DNA from: Pyrenochaeta sp. MPI-SDFR-AT-0127
Lineage: Eukaryota; Ascomycota; Dothideomycetes; Pleosporales; Cucurbitariaceae
Direction of reading: 5' to 3'
Assembly (NCBI GenBank): GCA_020747015.1
Contig: JAGTJM010000021.1
Location: forward strand, 186,001-250,000
Length of the DNA: 64,000 bases
Under the pieces are notes generated by a model. The model had not been told where the DNA came from. It made no database searches and saw only the letters and a program-made list of their open reading frames with translations. This document shows positions 44,582 to 54,130 of the stretch, in pieces (positions within the stretch are counted from its first letter, which is position 1; each line of letters opens with the position of its first letter). The translations under genes were made by a program, and so were the position numbers.

Positions 44582-46044
44582 AGCGATTGCGTTGGACAGT
44601 TGTCGGACAGGCGAAGCTCCCAGGCGATGTACCGAAGCTGTGGGAAGCTGTTCACCAGACCTTTATAAGCTTGCAGAGCTATGGACCCGTATACTCGGCC
44701 TATGTCGAATACGGCAACGGTGAATGGATCAGGCTACAGGGAGGGGTCCACAGCTAGTCTCTGCGGCATGTCGCTGTATTGCAGCAAACGGGTCGGTTGG
44801 CATGCCTTTAACCGTCCCCGTGCAATAAAGAAGCGGTCTTACTGCTTGAGATAGAAGCTACAGCTACCGAACCCAGTCCCAATTCCGTTGGATTGGCCCG
44901 CGCCACAAGCATTGGGAACGCCAGTCCTCATCATCGAAAGATTGAACGAGCTGCCTCTTCAGGTTAGGGCCCACAATATCTCTATTGATGAGAGGCTGGG
45001 TGGTACACAGTTGGCGCAACGTGAGGAGGGGCAGAGCTGTCATTGGCCAAGCGCCCATGGACCGCCGACTGAGTTCAACTCCCCCACAAGTGCACTTGGC
45101 AAGAAAGATTATACTGGGAATTCGGCGCGTCGCTCACTGTCCAGTGCACCTTGATTGGCCAAGATGCTCACGGGCGCGGGACAAGGATGCGAAGGCTTTG
45201 CGACTCTTGCGATGCCGGTGAGCTTGAGGAGCATCGGCGTTATGGTGGAGAACACTGCACGCCGCATGTCACGTGTAGGGGCTCTACATCAGAAAGTACC
45301 CCTCAAGGCTACCCTGCAGCCGGGACCATCTCGTATACACTTGAACAAAATGCCTCATACTCGTTCATTTCGCATCGGCTTCTAGAAGCATCGGTGTTAC
45401 GACTGGGAACACTGCACGCCACATGTCACGTGCAAAGAGTCAACACCAGAAAGCAGGCCTCAAGGCAACCTCAGAGCCAGGACCATCTCGTATTTACATG
45501 AGAAAAATGTACTGTCGTTGTCCCTTTTCTGGCGAGCCTAAGAGGCATCGGCGTTATAGTGGGGAATATTTCAAGCCATGTGGTACGTGTAACGTGTATG
45601 CATCAAAAGGCTGCCATCGAGGGTACTTTGAAGCCAGGATCAACTCGTATACACATCAGTAAAGTGCATTGTAGTCGTTCCTTCTCTCGGTGAATCTGTA
45701 TCGCATGTTACATCCGTAAGGACTCAACACTGAGCATCAACTGGTCGTGTGTTTGCAGCCCTGACTATCAGCCCGAACTCCTGAGACTTTCACATCCCAG
45801 ATTCAGCCCTATGAAGCAACCATATGTCCTCCTCCATGATCTGTGACCTGTTGCGCGCACCTGGAGATCTTGCGTTGGCAATAGCGATTACAGGCTTCGG
45901 TCAGTGCTCGATGTTCGTCGACAATCATAGTAGAACCTCAATCGGCTAGTACGTCTGTCCGCCGACGTCACGACTTGGTCCCTTCGCGCTACTGTCAGGT
46001 ACAAAGCCAGAACTGACCACCTCGCGTGTCCCCACACTCTCTCC
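44582..46044. other. Intergenic region with a direct-repeat array
   Basis: About 1.5 kb between divergent genes. It carries the alkaline phosphatase promoter on the left and photolyase promoter on the right. The middle holds diverged 157-bp repeats, listed separately. No gene is supported. Confidence 0.45.
45231..45701 (+). repeat. Three diverged 157-bp direct repeats
   Basis: Units begin GCATCGGCGTTATGG (45231), GCATCGGTGTTACGA (45388) and GCATCGGCGTTATAG (45545), exactly 157 bp apart. Shared landmarks recur at the same offset: GAACACTGCACGCC then CATGTCACGTG near unit position 20-45, and GGACCATCTCGTAT near position 90-105 (GGATCAACTCGTAT in unit 3). A degraded partial copy (GCATGTTACATCC then GACTCAACAC) follows at about 45703, and a faint one may precede unit 1. 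The length is not a multiple of three and the frames shift between units, so this is not a coding repeat. Confidence 0.8.
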
Positions 46045-47850
46045 ATGCCCCCTGTGAACCGTTTCATACTACCTCATTCTACTCGCATCTCGATAGTCCA
46101 GCCGTGCTTCATTGGCCAGAGATATTCCCTGCTGGCAAAGAACTACGTTTTGAAGCACTCAACACACTCGCCTTCACGAACACAAAATACAATGGCACCA
46201 AAGAAATCTAAAAAGCCCGCCGACTTGGACTCACATAAAAATTTGCCTTCGAAAAGAACATCTTACGAACGCTCAGAGCTCGGTCACACAACCACAAAAC
46301 GCGCAAAACAGGTAGATGAAAACCTCCCATATGATAAGCTCAAGGAAGCACTCGAAGCTCAGGATGAGATCAAAGATGTCACAAAAGTGGCTCACTGGTT
46401 TCACCCCAAAGATCTACGCATCCAGGATAACACCGCCCTGCATCATGCCTCACATCTCGCCCAAAGCTCTAAAAAGCCCCTGATATGTGTATATGTCAAT
46501 TGCGCTGCCGACGAGTCATGGCATGGCACAAGTCCTGCACGTGTCGATTTCATGTATGAAGGCTTGAAAGTCATGCAGAAAGAACTCAAGGAACTAAACA
46601 TCCCCCTTGTGTTCCTAGAGTGCGAAGATAGAAAAAAGATCGTGCAGACTGCAGTTGAGTGGCTCAAGGAACAAAATGTCTCGCATGTGTTCGGAAACTA
46701 CGAGTATGAAATCGATGAGCTGAGGCGAGACATAAAACTCGTAAAAGAAACTGCACAGAGCATACAGGTCAGTCTGTATCACGACCAGACGGTCGTTGAG
46801 CCGGGGACCCTGTTGACCGGTAATGGAACGCCTATGAAAGTCTTCACCCCATATTTCAGGCAATGGTTGGAAATACTCAAATCTGAACCGGAACTGCTCG
46901 ATACATCGCCTCCTCCCGCGAAGAACGACGCCTCAGTCAAGAAAGATCTCAAGGAGCTATTCGACACTCCTGCCCCAAAGGCTGCGAAAGACAAACAATT
47001 CACCAGTGAGGAAGAAAAGAAGAGAATCAGAAAACTTTGGCCTGTAGGTCATGCCGCTGGCGCGAAGCGTATGGATTCATTCTTAAAACAAATCGACAAG
47101 TACGCCGCCACACGCAGTAATCCCGCGAAGAACTCGACCTCACGAATGAGCCCATATTTCTCCGCCGGCATGTTCAGTGTACGCGAAGCCCTACGAAAAG
47201 TCGCCGACTACAATAAAGGCAGCACCGATTTCACCGAAGGCCGCTCCTCCACGGGGGTATACGGCTGGGTGCGCGAAATCGTATTCAGAGAACTCTACCG
47301 CCAAACAACCCTCACCACGCCCCATACATCGATGAACATGCCGCAGAACCTGAAATTCGACTTTGTGCAATGGGAAGACGACGAAGAGGGCTGGGAGAAA
47401 TGGTACAAGGGCCAAACAGGCGAGCCCTTTATTGACGCCGGTATGCGCCAACTCAATCACGAAGCATACATGCACAATCGGCTGCGCATGAATGTGTCAT
47501 CTTATCTCTACTGCAACCTCCTCATCGACTATCGGAGAGGCGAACGCTACTTCGCTGAAACACTGATAGACTGGGACCTGTCCAACAACACACAGGGCTG
47601 GGAGCCATCGTACACCGTCTTCAACCCCGTCAGCCAAGCAGAGAAGAACGACCCGGACGGCGAGTACATTCGCAAGTGGGTTCCCGAGTTGGCGAGTGTG
47701 GAGGGCAAGGCGGTCTTTGCGCCGTATGCCCGGCTGAGCAAGGAGGAGTTTGAGAAGCTTGGTTATCCGAAGCCGCATGTCGATTGGAAGCAGACGAAGC
47801 AGAGGTGCATGGAGAGATATAAGAGGGATATGCAGGATGCTGAACCTTGA
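46045..47850 (+). CDS. DNA photolyase/cryptochrome-family protein with an altered active site
   Basis: A single-exon frame of 601 residues from 46045, or 552 from the internal ATG at 46192 (MAPKKSKKPADL). The 49-residue extension has no acidic residue and several Arg/Lys, like a mitochondrial presequence; the shorter start gives a lysine-rich nuclear-type end. The antenna domain has VAHWFHPKDLRIQDNTAL, SPARVDFMYEGL and NYEYEIDELRRDI. The FAD domain has GVYGWVREIVFRELYR, GEPFIDAGMRQLNHEAYMHN, RLRMNVSSYLYCNLLIDY and FNPVSQAEKNDPDGEYIRKW. Overall this is class I CPD photolyase architecture, which uses blue light to split pyrimidine dimers. Several pocket residues differ: F where E. coli has W277, DYR for DWR (W359), and a shortened loop after NNTQGW lacking the W384 position. 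Repair activity is therefore uncertain. Confidence 0.9.
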   Translation: MPPVNRFILPHSTRISIVQPCFIGQRYSLLAKNYVLKHSTHSPSRTQNTMAPKKSKKPADLDSHKNLPSKRTSYERSELGHTTTKRAKQVDENLPYDKLKEALEAQDEIKDVTKVAHWFHPKDLRIQDNTALHHASHLAQSSKKPLICVYVNCAADESWHGTSPARVDFMYEGLKVMQKELKELNIPLVFLECEDRKKIVQTAVEWLKEQNVSHVFGNYEYEIDELRRDIKLVKETAQSIQVSLYHDQTVVEPGTLLTGNGTPMKVFTPYFRQWLEILKSEPELLDTSPPPAKNDASVKKDLKELFDTPAPKAAKDKQFTSEEEKKRIRKLWPVGHAAGAKRMDSFLKQIDKYAATRSNPAKNSTSRMSPYFSAGMFSVREALRKVADYNKGSTDFTEGRSSTGVYGWVREIVFRELYRQTTLTTPHTSMNMPQNLKFDFVQWEDDEEGWEKWYKGQTGEPFIDAGMRQLNHEAYMHNRLRMNVSSYLYCNLLIDYRRGERYFAETLIDWDLSNNTQGWEPSYTVFNPVSQAEKNDPDGEYIRKWVPELASVEGKAVFAPYARLSKEEFEKLGYPKPHVDWKQTKQRCMERYKRDMQDAEP

Positions 47851-48142
47851 TTCTTCAATCGTGTTACATTGTGTAGATAACAAATAGCGGGCGTATGACA
47901 ATAGTCTTGTGAACTGCTTGAAAGCTATCTCCGGCATACTTCAAATGCACGAAGATTTATGTCAAGACCTAGGGAGTAGCGTTAGGGTAAGAGTGTCAAA
48001 TGTTATGTTGCCAGCAGATATATGTATTCAGGATTGAATAATAGAGCAAAGAGGTATTCCTGCGAGTAGTACCCAACCATAATCCCACTGTATCTCAGCA
48101 TCTCCGAGCACTGTGACTGAACCATCAAACGTTAGGCGACAC

Positions 48143-50251
48143 TCATCCTCTTCCCCATCCCCATCCCCACCGCCCCTTCAAAGGATTTATTCCACCACTC
48201 CCCTGCACAACCTTGGCTCCCACCTTGCCTGCCGGATATCCACTAGCTCCAGCCCCAGCGGATCCAGCCAGGCCAGATCCTTTCGCAGCTGCCGGGGCTT
48301 GCGGCTGCGTTCTGGTCTCTCCTGGATCCTTCCCTCGTCCCCAAAAGCTCGGTGTTCTCTTTCTCGGGCTCCTTGGGACGCTGAGCGAGTCTTCTCTTGT
48401 TGCGTTTTGCGCGGCCCGCGATCGAGGTGCAGTGTTTGGGTCCCTAGAGCTCGTGTCGAGCTTTGCGAACGACGATCTTTGCTGCGGGCTTGGTCTTGCT
48501 CGCGTGTCCGGGGTCTTCTCACTTGCTGGTGGATGTTGTTCAGATGCGAGCTTTGCTGCTGTTGATGTTCTTCGACTGCTATTGGCCTTTCCCGCATTTG
48601 GAGGGGCCGTTGGGGCTCTTGCTGGCACCGTTGTGGTTCGAGAGGGACGCGGACGGCGTGTGTTGATAGAATCTGCGGCTGAAGAGTTACGACGGGTTCG
48701 TGTTCTTTCGATTGCAGTTGACGGCCTTTGCGCAGTGGCCTCTCTTATTGCCTGGGGCTTTTCTGTAATGCTCGACTCTCTTCTTGCGGTGGCCGGATGG
48801 GAAGGTGCTCGTGTGAGAGACGTTTCGACTTCTCCCACGTTTGGCGCCGAAGGCTGTTCTCGGGTCGGATTCTGGATTCCCTGTCCTGTGGATGAGTCTG
48901 TACTCGTTCGGGAGAGATTGGCACCATTGTTGATAGACCTTTGTGGGGTCGAGAGAGAGGGTCTGCCTCTTGTGTCGTCAAAGTGGTTTGCATCGGCTCT
49001 GCCTCTCTCGTTCTGCGACGAAATCTGGGGATCGGTATGCCGCAAAATTTCCTCTGAGCTCGCCCCTGGTTTTGATTCTTGGCCGAGTATTTTGCTGCCT
49101 CGCCCTGACGATCGCCTTCTTGGGCCTGAATTTTGTTTCCGTAGCCTCTGAGTAGTACTCGAAGAAATTTTCGGCGGTCGGCGATTGGCGTTCTGTCTTT
49201 GGGTTGCTGGTTCATTTGGTACCCTTCGGTATGAATGAAATTCTCCTTGGTGCGACCGAGAAATCTCATCAGGCGCTTGTCTACCTCTTGGCTGCCGAAC
49301 TTCTTCTCTTTGAACTGGAACTTTTGTTTGTGGAGTTCTGAGGATGTCTCTGCGGAAAGATCTAAATAAGTCCTTCTCTTGCGGAGCCGCCCACGTGCGA
49401 GAGGGTTGCTCGTGATTCTCCGGCCTATGTTGAGGTGGAGGCGCTTGAGGCCGAGACGAGGCCTGTTGCGCTTGAGGTTGATGGCGAACGGATTCTGGCG
49501 GATAGCTACGAAGGGGTGGCTGGCGAGGTTCGTCACGATAGGAGAACTCAGGCCCGTCTCTAGGTTGAGCGCGCGGATAGGCTCTCTGCCGCGAGACTGG
49601 GGTTGGAGCGAATTGTGGGCGGAAGTCTCTCTCGACGGGTGCATACTGGGGTTGGGAATAGTTGCTTCTGCGGTCTCGAATGATAGGCACAAGTCGGGGG
49701 TAGTAGTCATCTTTTCGGGCGTAAACTGGAGCCTGCCGAGCTGGGTAGTCCCCTCTCTGGACGGAAATTGGAGCGGCTGTTCGGTGGATGGTGGGAATGG
49801 TGCGAAAGATTCCGTGTCCAGGTGGGTTCTTATAACCTTTTGGCCTTTGTAGCGTTCCCCCAGGAGGTCCTGGTACAGTTCCTGGTGCCGCGTGTCGAAA
49901 GGGCTCAAAAGGCTGCCGGTCTCGATAGGGCTCAGGAGGTCTTCGAATTTGAGGTTTGGGTTCAGGTGCAGGATGTTGAACTAGTTGTTGCTTTTCTGCA
50001 GGGTTTGATACCCTTCCAAAGATACCTCGTTTCTTTGGTACAGGTTCGACCCTTGGGTGTGTAGGGAGCGTGTGCGTATCTGGCTTAGCCCACAATGGTG
50101 TGTTACGAGGTGGATAGGAAGGAGCTGGAGGGTATTGCTGATCAGGAGGGTAATTTAATACCTTCGTTGGCTTCTTGGAAGGCGTTGCATGCTTCAAATT
50201 CTTAGGGAAAGAGTCGGGGGGAGGTGCTACGATTCCTGGAGTCGCGCTGCT
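48143..50251 (-). CDS. Segment 4: methionine-free C-terminal part of the giant protein
   Basis: This segment of 702 residues is in the same frame as segments 2-3 (SSATPGIVAPPPDSFPKNLK after the TAG). It contains no methionine, so it cannot be a separate gene without upstream exons. The first half is Pro/Gln/Tyr/Arg-rich (LNYPPDQQYPPAPSYPPRNT; KKRGIFGRVSNP), the second Ser/Arg/Thr-rich, and it ends GRWGWGWGRG before TGA. A splice joining segment 3 to here (GTGTTG donor near 50302, TAAG acceptor near 50215) is conceivable but weak. Confidence 0.55.
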   Translation of the reverse strand, partial: SSATPGIVAPPPDSFPKNLKHATPSKKPTKVLNYPPDQQYPPAPSYPPRNTPLWAKPDTHTLPTHPRVEPVPKKRGIFGRVSNPAEKQQLVQHPAPEPKPQIRRPPEPYRDRQPFEPFRHAAPGTVPGPPGGTLQRPKGYKNPPGHGIFRTIPTIHRTAAPISVQRGDYPARQAPVYARKDDYYPRLVPIIRDRRSNYSQPQYAPVERDFRPQFAPTPVSRQRAYPRAQPRDGPEFSYRDEPRQPPLRSYPPESVRHQPQAQQASSRPQAPPPQHRPENHEQPSRTWAAPQEKDLFRSFRRDILRTPQTKVPVQREEVRQPRGRQAPDEISRSHQGEFHSYRRVPNEPATQRQNANRRPPKISSSTTQRLRKQNSGPRRRSSGRGSKILGQESKPGASSEEILRHTDPQISSQNERGRADANHFDDTRGRPSLSTPQRSINNGANLSRTSTDSSTGQGIQNPTREQPSAPNVGEVETSLTRAPSHPATARRESSITEKPQAIREATAQRPSTAIERTRTRRNSSAADSINTRRPRPSRTTTVPARAPTAPPNAGKANSSRRTSTAAKLASEQHPPASEKTPDTRARPSPQQRSSFAKLDTSSRDPNTAPRSRAAQNATREDSLSVPRSPRKRTPSFWGRGKDPGETRTQPQAPAAAKGSGLAGSAGAGASGYPAGKVGAKVVQGSGGINPLKGRWGWGWGRG

Positions 50252-50752
50252 CTACCTGCGATCCTGGTCACGAGGAATTATCAACACCCTAGGCATTCGT
50301 TCATCGAATTCGGGTTGAGAGTGTTTACGTCGAAGTCGGCGTTGAGAAGGCTCCTCAAGTAATGCGTCAGCGGTTGGCTTCCCTGAAGGTGTCGCCAAAG
50401 ACTGCGGGTCACGGGACAAATCAGCAGTTGGAGCCCTATCGACTCGGTCAGGCTCTTCCTCTGGGATATCTTCGGCTGGCATGGAAAAAGCTTGTTCAAC
50501 AACATGCCGCGTTGTTTCAATAGCTAAAGGTACCTTTGAAGTGAGTCTAGCCCGTTCTTCTAGCATGCTCGGTTCGTGCTCTGGTGCGATTACTGTCTTT
50601 CTGGACTGTAATTGATTCGATGGAGAAGACGGATAGGTAGTGGTAGGCTCGGCTTGCGCACTGAAGTTTGAATCCCTTCTTGTAGCAGCTCTCTCTACTA
50701 CAAGTCGAACTTCCACTGGTAATGGATCCGGCGAAATTGCTGGTGAAGCATT
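50252..50752 (-). CDS. Segment 3: short in-frame continuation between two TAG codons
   Basis: This 166-codon stretch keeps the frame of segment 2 after TAG. It begins NASPAISPDPLPVEVRLVVE, continuing the same PV-x-R / TRR motif style (ERAATRRDSNFS), and ends RVLIIPRDQDRR before a second TAG. Both TAGs would be CAG before a single C-to-T change. Confidence 0.5.
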   Translation of the reverse strand, partial: NASPAISPDPLPVEVRLVVERAATRRDSNFSAQAEPTTTYPSSPSNQLQSRKTVIAPEHEPSMLEERARLTSKVPLAIETTRHVVEQAFSMPAEDIPEEEPDRVDRAPTADLSRDPQSLATPSGKPTADALLEEPSQRRLRRKHSQPEFDERMPRVLIIPRDQDRR

Positions 50753-53700
50753 CTAAACATCGTATGCAGCAAGCGGTTGATCGAGTAATGACGACTGTGT
50801 AGAATCCCGTTGCGAAGCTGGATCATGCAGAGTATCTCTCTGAGAAATTATTTGCATTGGGCCAACAGGACCTCCAGTGGAATGAGGGAGAATATGTGCC
50901 GAGGTAGTCCTTACTATAGCAACGGTTTCATCGTTCTCTGGAATCAATGGCTCAGTAGGTACGGGAGACAGTTTCCTGGAAACAGCGGTATGCTTGCGGG
51001 ATAGAACCGCAGACTCTTCCGATGTGATATCATTGACCATCGGCGCGTAGTCTAGAGGTAATTCGTGGATAAAATAGTCGTCATCTTTATAGTCAGGCTT
51101 AGACTCTGTGTCTTCTTCTACCATCCTACCTACGGTGGTAAAAAGAGGTGGACTCTCCTCGCGAGTGGTTGTTCTCGTTGGAAAACGTGCAAAATCTGCG
51201 GGCGAAGACGGCTTGTTACTTGCTGTAGGCTGTCGAGCAAAACTTGTTAGCTGTTGGGCAAATTGCTGCAATGCAGGAGCTGAGCGGGATTCATCTGTCG
51301 AACCTTCAGATGCAGGAGGAGTCCTTTCACGGGTAGTTGAGCGCCTTGAAGATATGATTGGCCGGTCTAGTGGTTGATGTAACACTGCAGTGGCCTTGCG
51401 TGAGCCTGCTGTAGGGAGTAGCTCTTCATCTTGCACAGCCTCTGTAGACCAAGTCGGCTTTCGCGATGAGAGGCTTGGGATCTCAAGCTTAGGAGACTGA
51501 GTCGATACTCGAGATGGCTTAAGAGGATCTGCTTTCTTAACAGTTCTAGGCGCACTGTCAGGCTCAGAAATAGTTGTAGTTTCTGGTTCAGGCTCCGCGA
51601 CTCTATATTCCTGCCTTAATTGCATAGCTGTCATCGCGGGCTCAATCAATGTGGGCACCCTCTTAAGCGTGGGTTTTAACGATGGCCTACGTCTTTGCAT
51701 CTCTTCTATGGACGCGAACTCCCGAGGCTCACTAGATGACATAGTGAGGCCTGTGAGGCCAGTCATAGTTCGTAAAGCAGTTGCGCGACGAACAGGCCCG
51801 GCCTCTGGTTCTGGTACTGGTTCCAGTACAGAATAATCAGAAGAGCTCTCGTAATAAGGTGCTTCGTCAGGGGTTGCAGAAACGACGGAATTTCTGGAAA
51901 GCCGTGTTGTTCTACGCTTCGTCGGTGCTCGGGGAATATATTCTGATTCGTCATCGCTCGAGTTAGTGGCCCGTGTTTCTATCGTGAGCGTGTTGCGTTC
52001 GAGCTCAGTAGGCCTGCGTGTTGATATTTGACGACTCAGCACAGGGACAGCTGGTATTTCTGATACGCTGATTTCCACGGAGTCGTGCACTCCTAGTTCG
52101 TCTAAGGGCTGTTCTTCTGATCCGATATGGGTCGATGGACGAATCAGTGGTTGTGTAGTGGCTTCCTTGTTCCCTTTGACGGGTATTCGGGGGAAATGTT
52201 CATTCTGATCCTCAGAAGGCACTACTCCCAATGGCAATGTAGATTCTCTCGTTGCTTGATAATCTATATGCGTGGACTTTGCAGCCCTTTCGGTGGAATA
52301 TCTTGTTGGCTTGCCGCTAAATACAGTCCGCTGACTAGTCGCCCGCCGGTCAATGATAGACTCTTCGTCGTCCGGAAGTTTTTCAACGATGTTCTGAGTA
52401 GCAGCAGAGTTCTTGTGCTCAGATGATTCTAGAGTTGGTACATCTGACACGCTTTGCGTTGCCTGCCGTGAGATTGGAAGCGGTACCATGTCGGCCTCCG
52501 TCGGCCTTCTTGAAGACTGCTTTGATATACCTTGCGTGCTGGTACGACTCAAGATACTAGGCTGCCACGTGGTGACCCTCAATATGGAAGGTACTGCTGA
52601 ATTGACAGCGGTAGGGTCTAGTGTAATAGTGGATCGCCTTGAAGGCTCAAAGGTAGCACGCCTCTCGGCGAAGGTAGGTTGTCTTGACCTAGTTGTTGAG
52701 CGCGAGAGTGATGGTAATGATTTGAGTGTAGACGCGCGTCGCTCGATGGCTGGTCCTAGGATAACGTCTTCTAAAGGTGGAACAGGCGGTCTCATTATAG
52801 TCAGTGGCTCGAATTCTTGTCCTGGAGCAATAGACTCATAAGGCTCACGATCATCTGGAAGCCATTTGGTAGACTCTTCCAATGCCGACGATAGATCCGG
52901 TGAGTATGAAGATGTAGATCCAGGCACAATTATTTGCTCCGGTTGGGTAGCTTGCCGTCCGAAAGTAGAGTGGCGACGCAATGGAGCTGTTCGCTGGCCC
53001 CGACTGGCTGGTATGAAGCTTTGGACTCTTGGCTGTACACCGGCAGCTCGCAAGACCGGGAAAGGCATCAGCTGGCCTTCTTTAGCACCCATTTGCGGAA
53101 AAACGTCCTCCTGAACGGTCATTTTTCTGGAAAGAAGAACAGACTCCTCTTCCGTTGAAGGTGATGAAGGTCGTGTCGGTAAGGATTCTAGCAGTTCATT
53201 GGGTCTCTGAATACTTACTGATCTAGCAATCTCATCTAGAGAAGAAGGCTGCTGTGTGAGTTGGCGAGTTGTGACCCTTGGAATCGATGGGTCAGGTGAG
53301 GGACCTTTCTCCGTCAGTCTGCGTGTGATTATCTTCTTGATTGTAGGCTCTGATGAAAGCATCGTTTCAGTCCTTCCAGGGGTGACACGTCGAACCACGG
53401 GTTCCGGCGAATAAGAATGCTCGGCAGGATACCAGGTTGTAGTCTTCTGCAAGCTTGATTGTGAAGATGGTCCTTGAGCCTCTTGATCCGCTGCTTCAGA
53501 CTCCGTTTCTGGAGTAGGAGGCGGAGGCATGGTGGCCGTTCGTGCTAGTCGCATCACAGGCAGCTCAAAGCTGTTTTGTTCGTTCGATTGTACAACGACT
53601 GGCTCCGTAGTCTTACGTGTTTGTTGCCGCGTTGAGATACGAGATAGGACTGGACCCTCAACAAAATCTTCCAGTATTGGCGACGGTGACCTTAAGGAAT

Positions 53701-54130
53701 GTTTGCGACTCACTTCGGTCATCGAACGAGCCATCCTCATTACTGGAGCTTCGAAATCTGGCTCTGATTCACGCTCTATGGACCTTAGCGTTGGTTGGCG
53801 GGAGATAGAGCGGGCAACTCTAATATCTGTGGGCTCGAAATCGAGCTCGACCGTAGCTACAGGGTCTCTTGAAGTTGGTAGACTATTTGAGAGTTTTTTA
53901 CTCACAACTGGAGATTCAAATCCATGCTCGCCCTCGTGTATGTTGGTTTGGTGGGTCGACTGACGCGTTACTGACCGCGAATCTATGGGCAGTTCTACGA
54001 AATCCTCGGTGAACGTCTCTGAAACTGAAGACACAGATAAGGTGGGTTGGTAGTGTCTCGGCGCTGATTGAACAACGAGAAAGTAGTTGCCTTGCGAATG
54101 CGTTCCACTGGAGTATCGAACCTGGTTTCT
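50753..54130 (-). CDS. Segment 2: repeat-rich middle of the giant protein (no own start)
   Basis: This 1,126-codon stretch is open from the TGA at 54131-54133 to the TAG at 50753-50755. Its first in-frame ATG is ~130 codons in, so it cannot start here. Degenerate units recur throughout: DFEAPVMRMARSMTEVS, SFELPVMRLARTATMP, DFVEGPVLSRISTRQQT, HGFESPVVSKKLSNSL and similar. Basophilic phosphorylation-type motifs (SRKxT, RRxT, SRQxT) occur in large number. It is charged, disordered and without a known domain. Confidence 0.6.
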   Translation of the reverse strand, partial: RNQVRYSSGTHSQGNYFLVVQSAPRHYQPTLSVSSVSETFTEDFVELPIDSRSVTRQSTHQTNIHEGEHGFESPVVSKKLSNSLPTSRDPVATVELDFEPTDIRVARSISRQPTLRSIERESEPDFEAPVMRMARSMTEVSRKHSLRSPSPILEDFVEGPVLSRISTRQQTRKTTEPVVVQSNEQNSFELPVMRLARTATMPPPPTPETESEAADQEAQGPSSQSSLQKTTTWYPAEHSYSPEPVVRRVTPGRTETMLSSEPTIKKIITRRLTEKGPSPDPSIPRVTTRQLTQQPSSLDEIARSVSIQRPNELLESLPTRPSSPSTEEESVLLSRKMTVQEDVFPQMGAKEGQLMPFPVLRAAGVQPRVQSFIPASRGQRTAPLRRHSTFGRQATQPEQIIVPGSTSSYSPDLSSALEESTKWLPDDREPYESIAPGQEFEPLTIMRPPVPPLEDVILGPAIERRASTLKSLPSLSRSTTRSRQPTFAERRATFEPSRRSTITLDPTAVNSAVPSILRVTTWQPSILSRTSTQGISKQSSRRPTEADMVPLPISRQATQSVSDVPTLESSEHKNSAATQNIVEKLPDDEESIIDRRATSQRTVFSGKPTRYSTERAAKSTHIDYQATRESTLPLGVVPSEDQNEHFPRIPVKGNKEATTQPLIRPSTHIGSEEQPLDELGVHDSVEISVSEIPAVPVLSRQISTRRPTELERNTLTIETRATNSSDDESEYIPRAPTKRRTTRLSRNSVVSATPDEAPYYESSSDYSVLEPVPEPEAGPVRRATALRTMTGLTGLTMSSSEPREFASIEEMQRRRPSLKPTLKRVPTLIEPAMTAMQLRQEYRVAEPEPETTTISEPDSAPRTVKKADPLKPSRVSTQSPKLEIPSLSSRKPTWSTEAVQDEELLPTAGSRKATAVLHQPLDRPIISSRRSTTRERTPPASEGSTDESRSAPALQQFAQQLTSFARQPTASNKPSSPADFARFPTRTTTREESPPLFTTVGRMVEEDTESKPDYKDDDYFIHELPLDYAPMVNDITSEESAVLSRKHTAVSRKLSPVPTEPLIPENDETVAIVRTTSAHILPHSTGGPVGPMQIISQRDTLHDPASQRDSTQSSLLDQPLAAYDV

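Noticed and set aside
45151..45662. Short protein-coding frames across the 157-bp repeats
   Set aside because: The unit is not a multiple of three and the apparent peptides change frame between units.
48213..49151. 312-codon plus-strand frame opposite segment 4 of the giant gene
   Set aside because: It mirrors the low-complexity minus-strand sequence and has no independent support.
50700..50790. An intron removing the first in-frame TAG (GTTTAG donor near 50757)
   Set aside because: Acceptors that keep the frame are weak and would delete the PVEVRLVVER motif; no branch site is seen.
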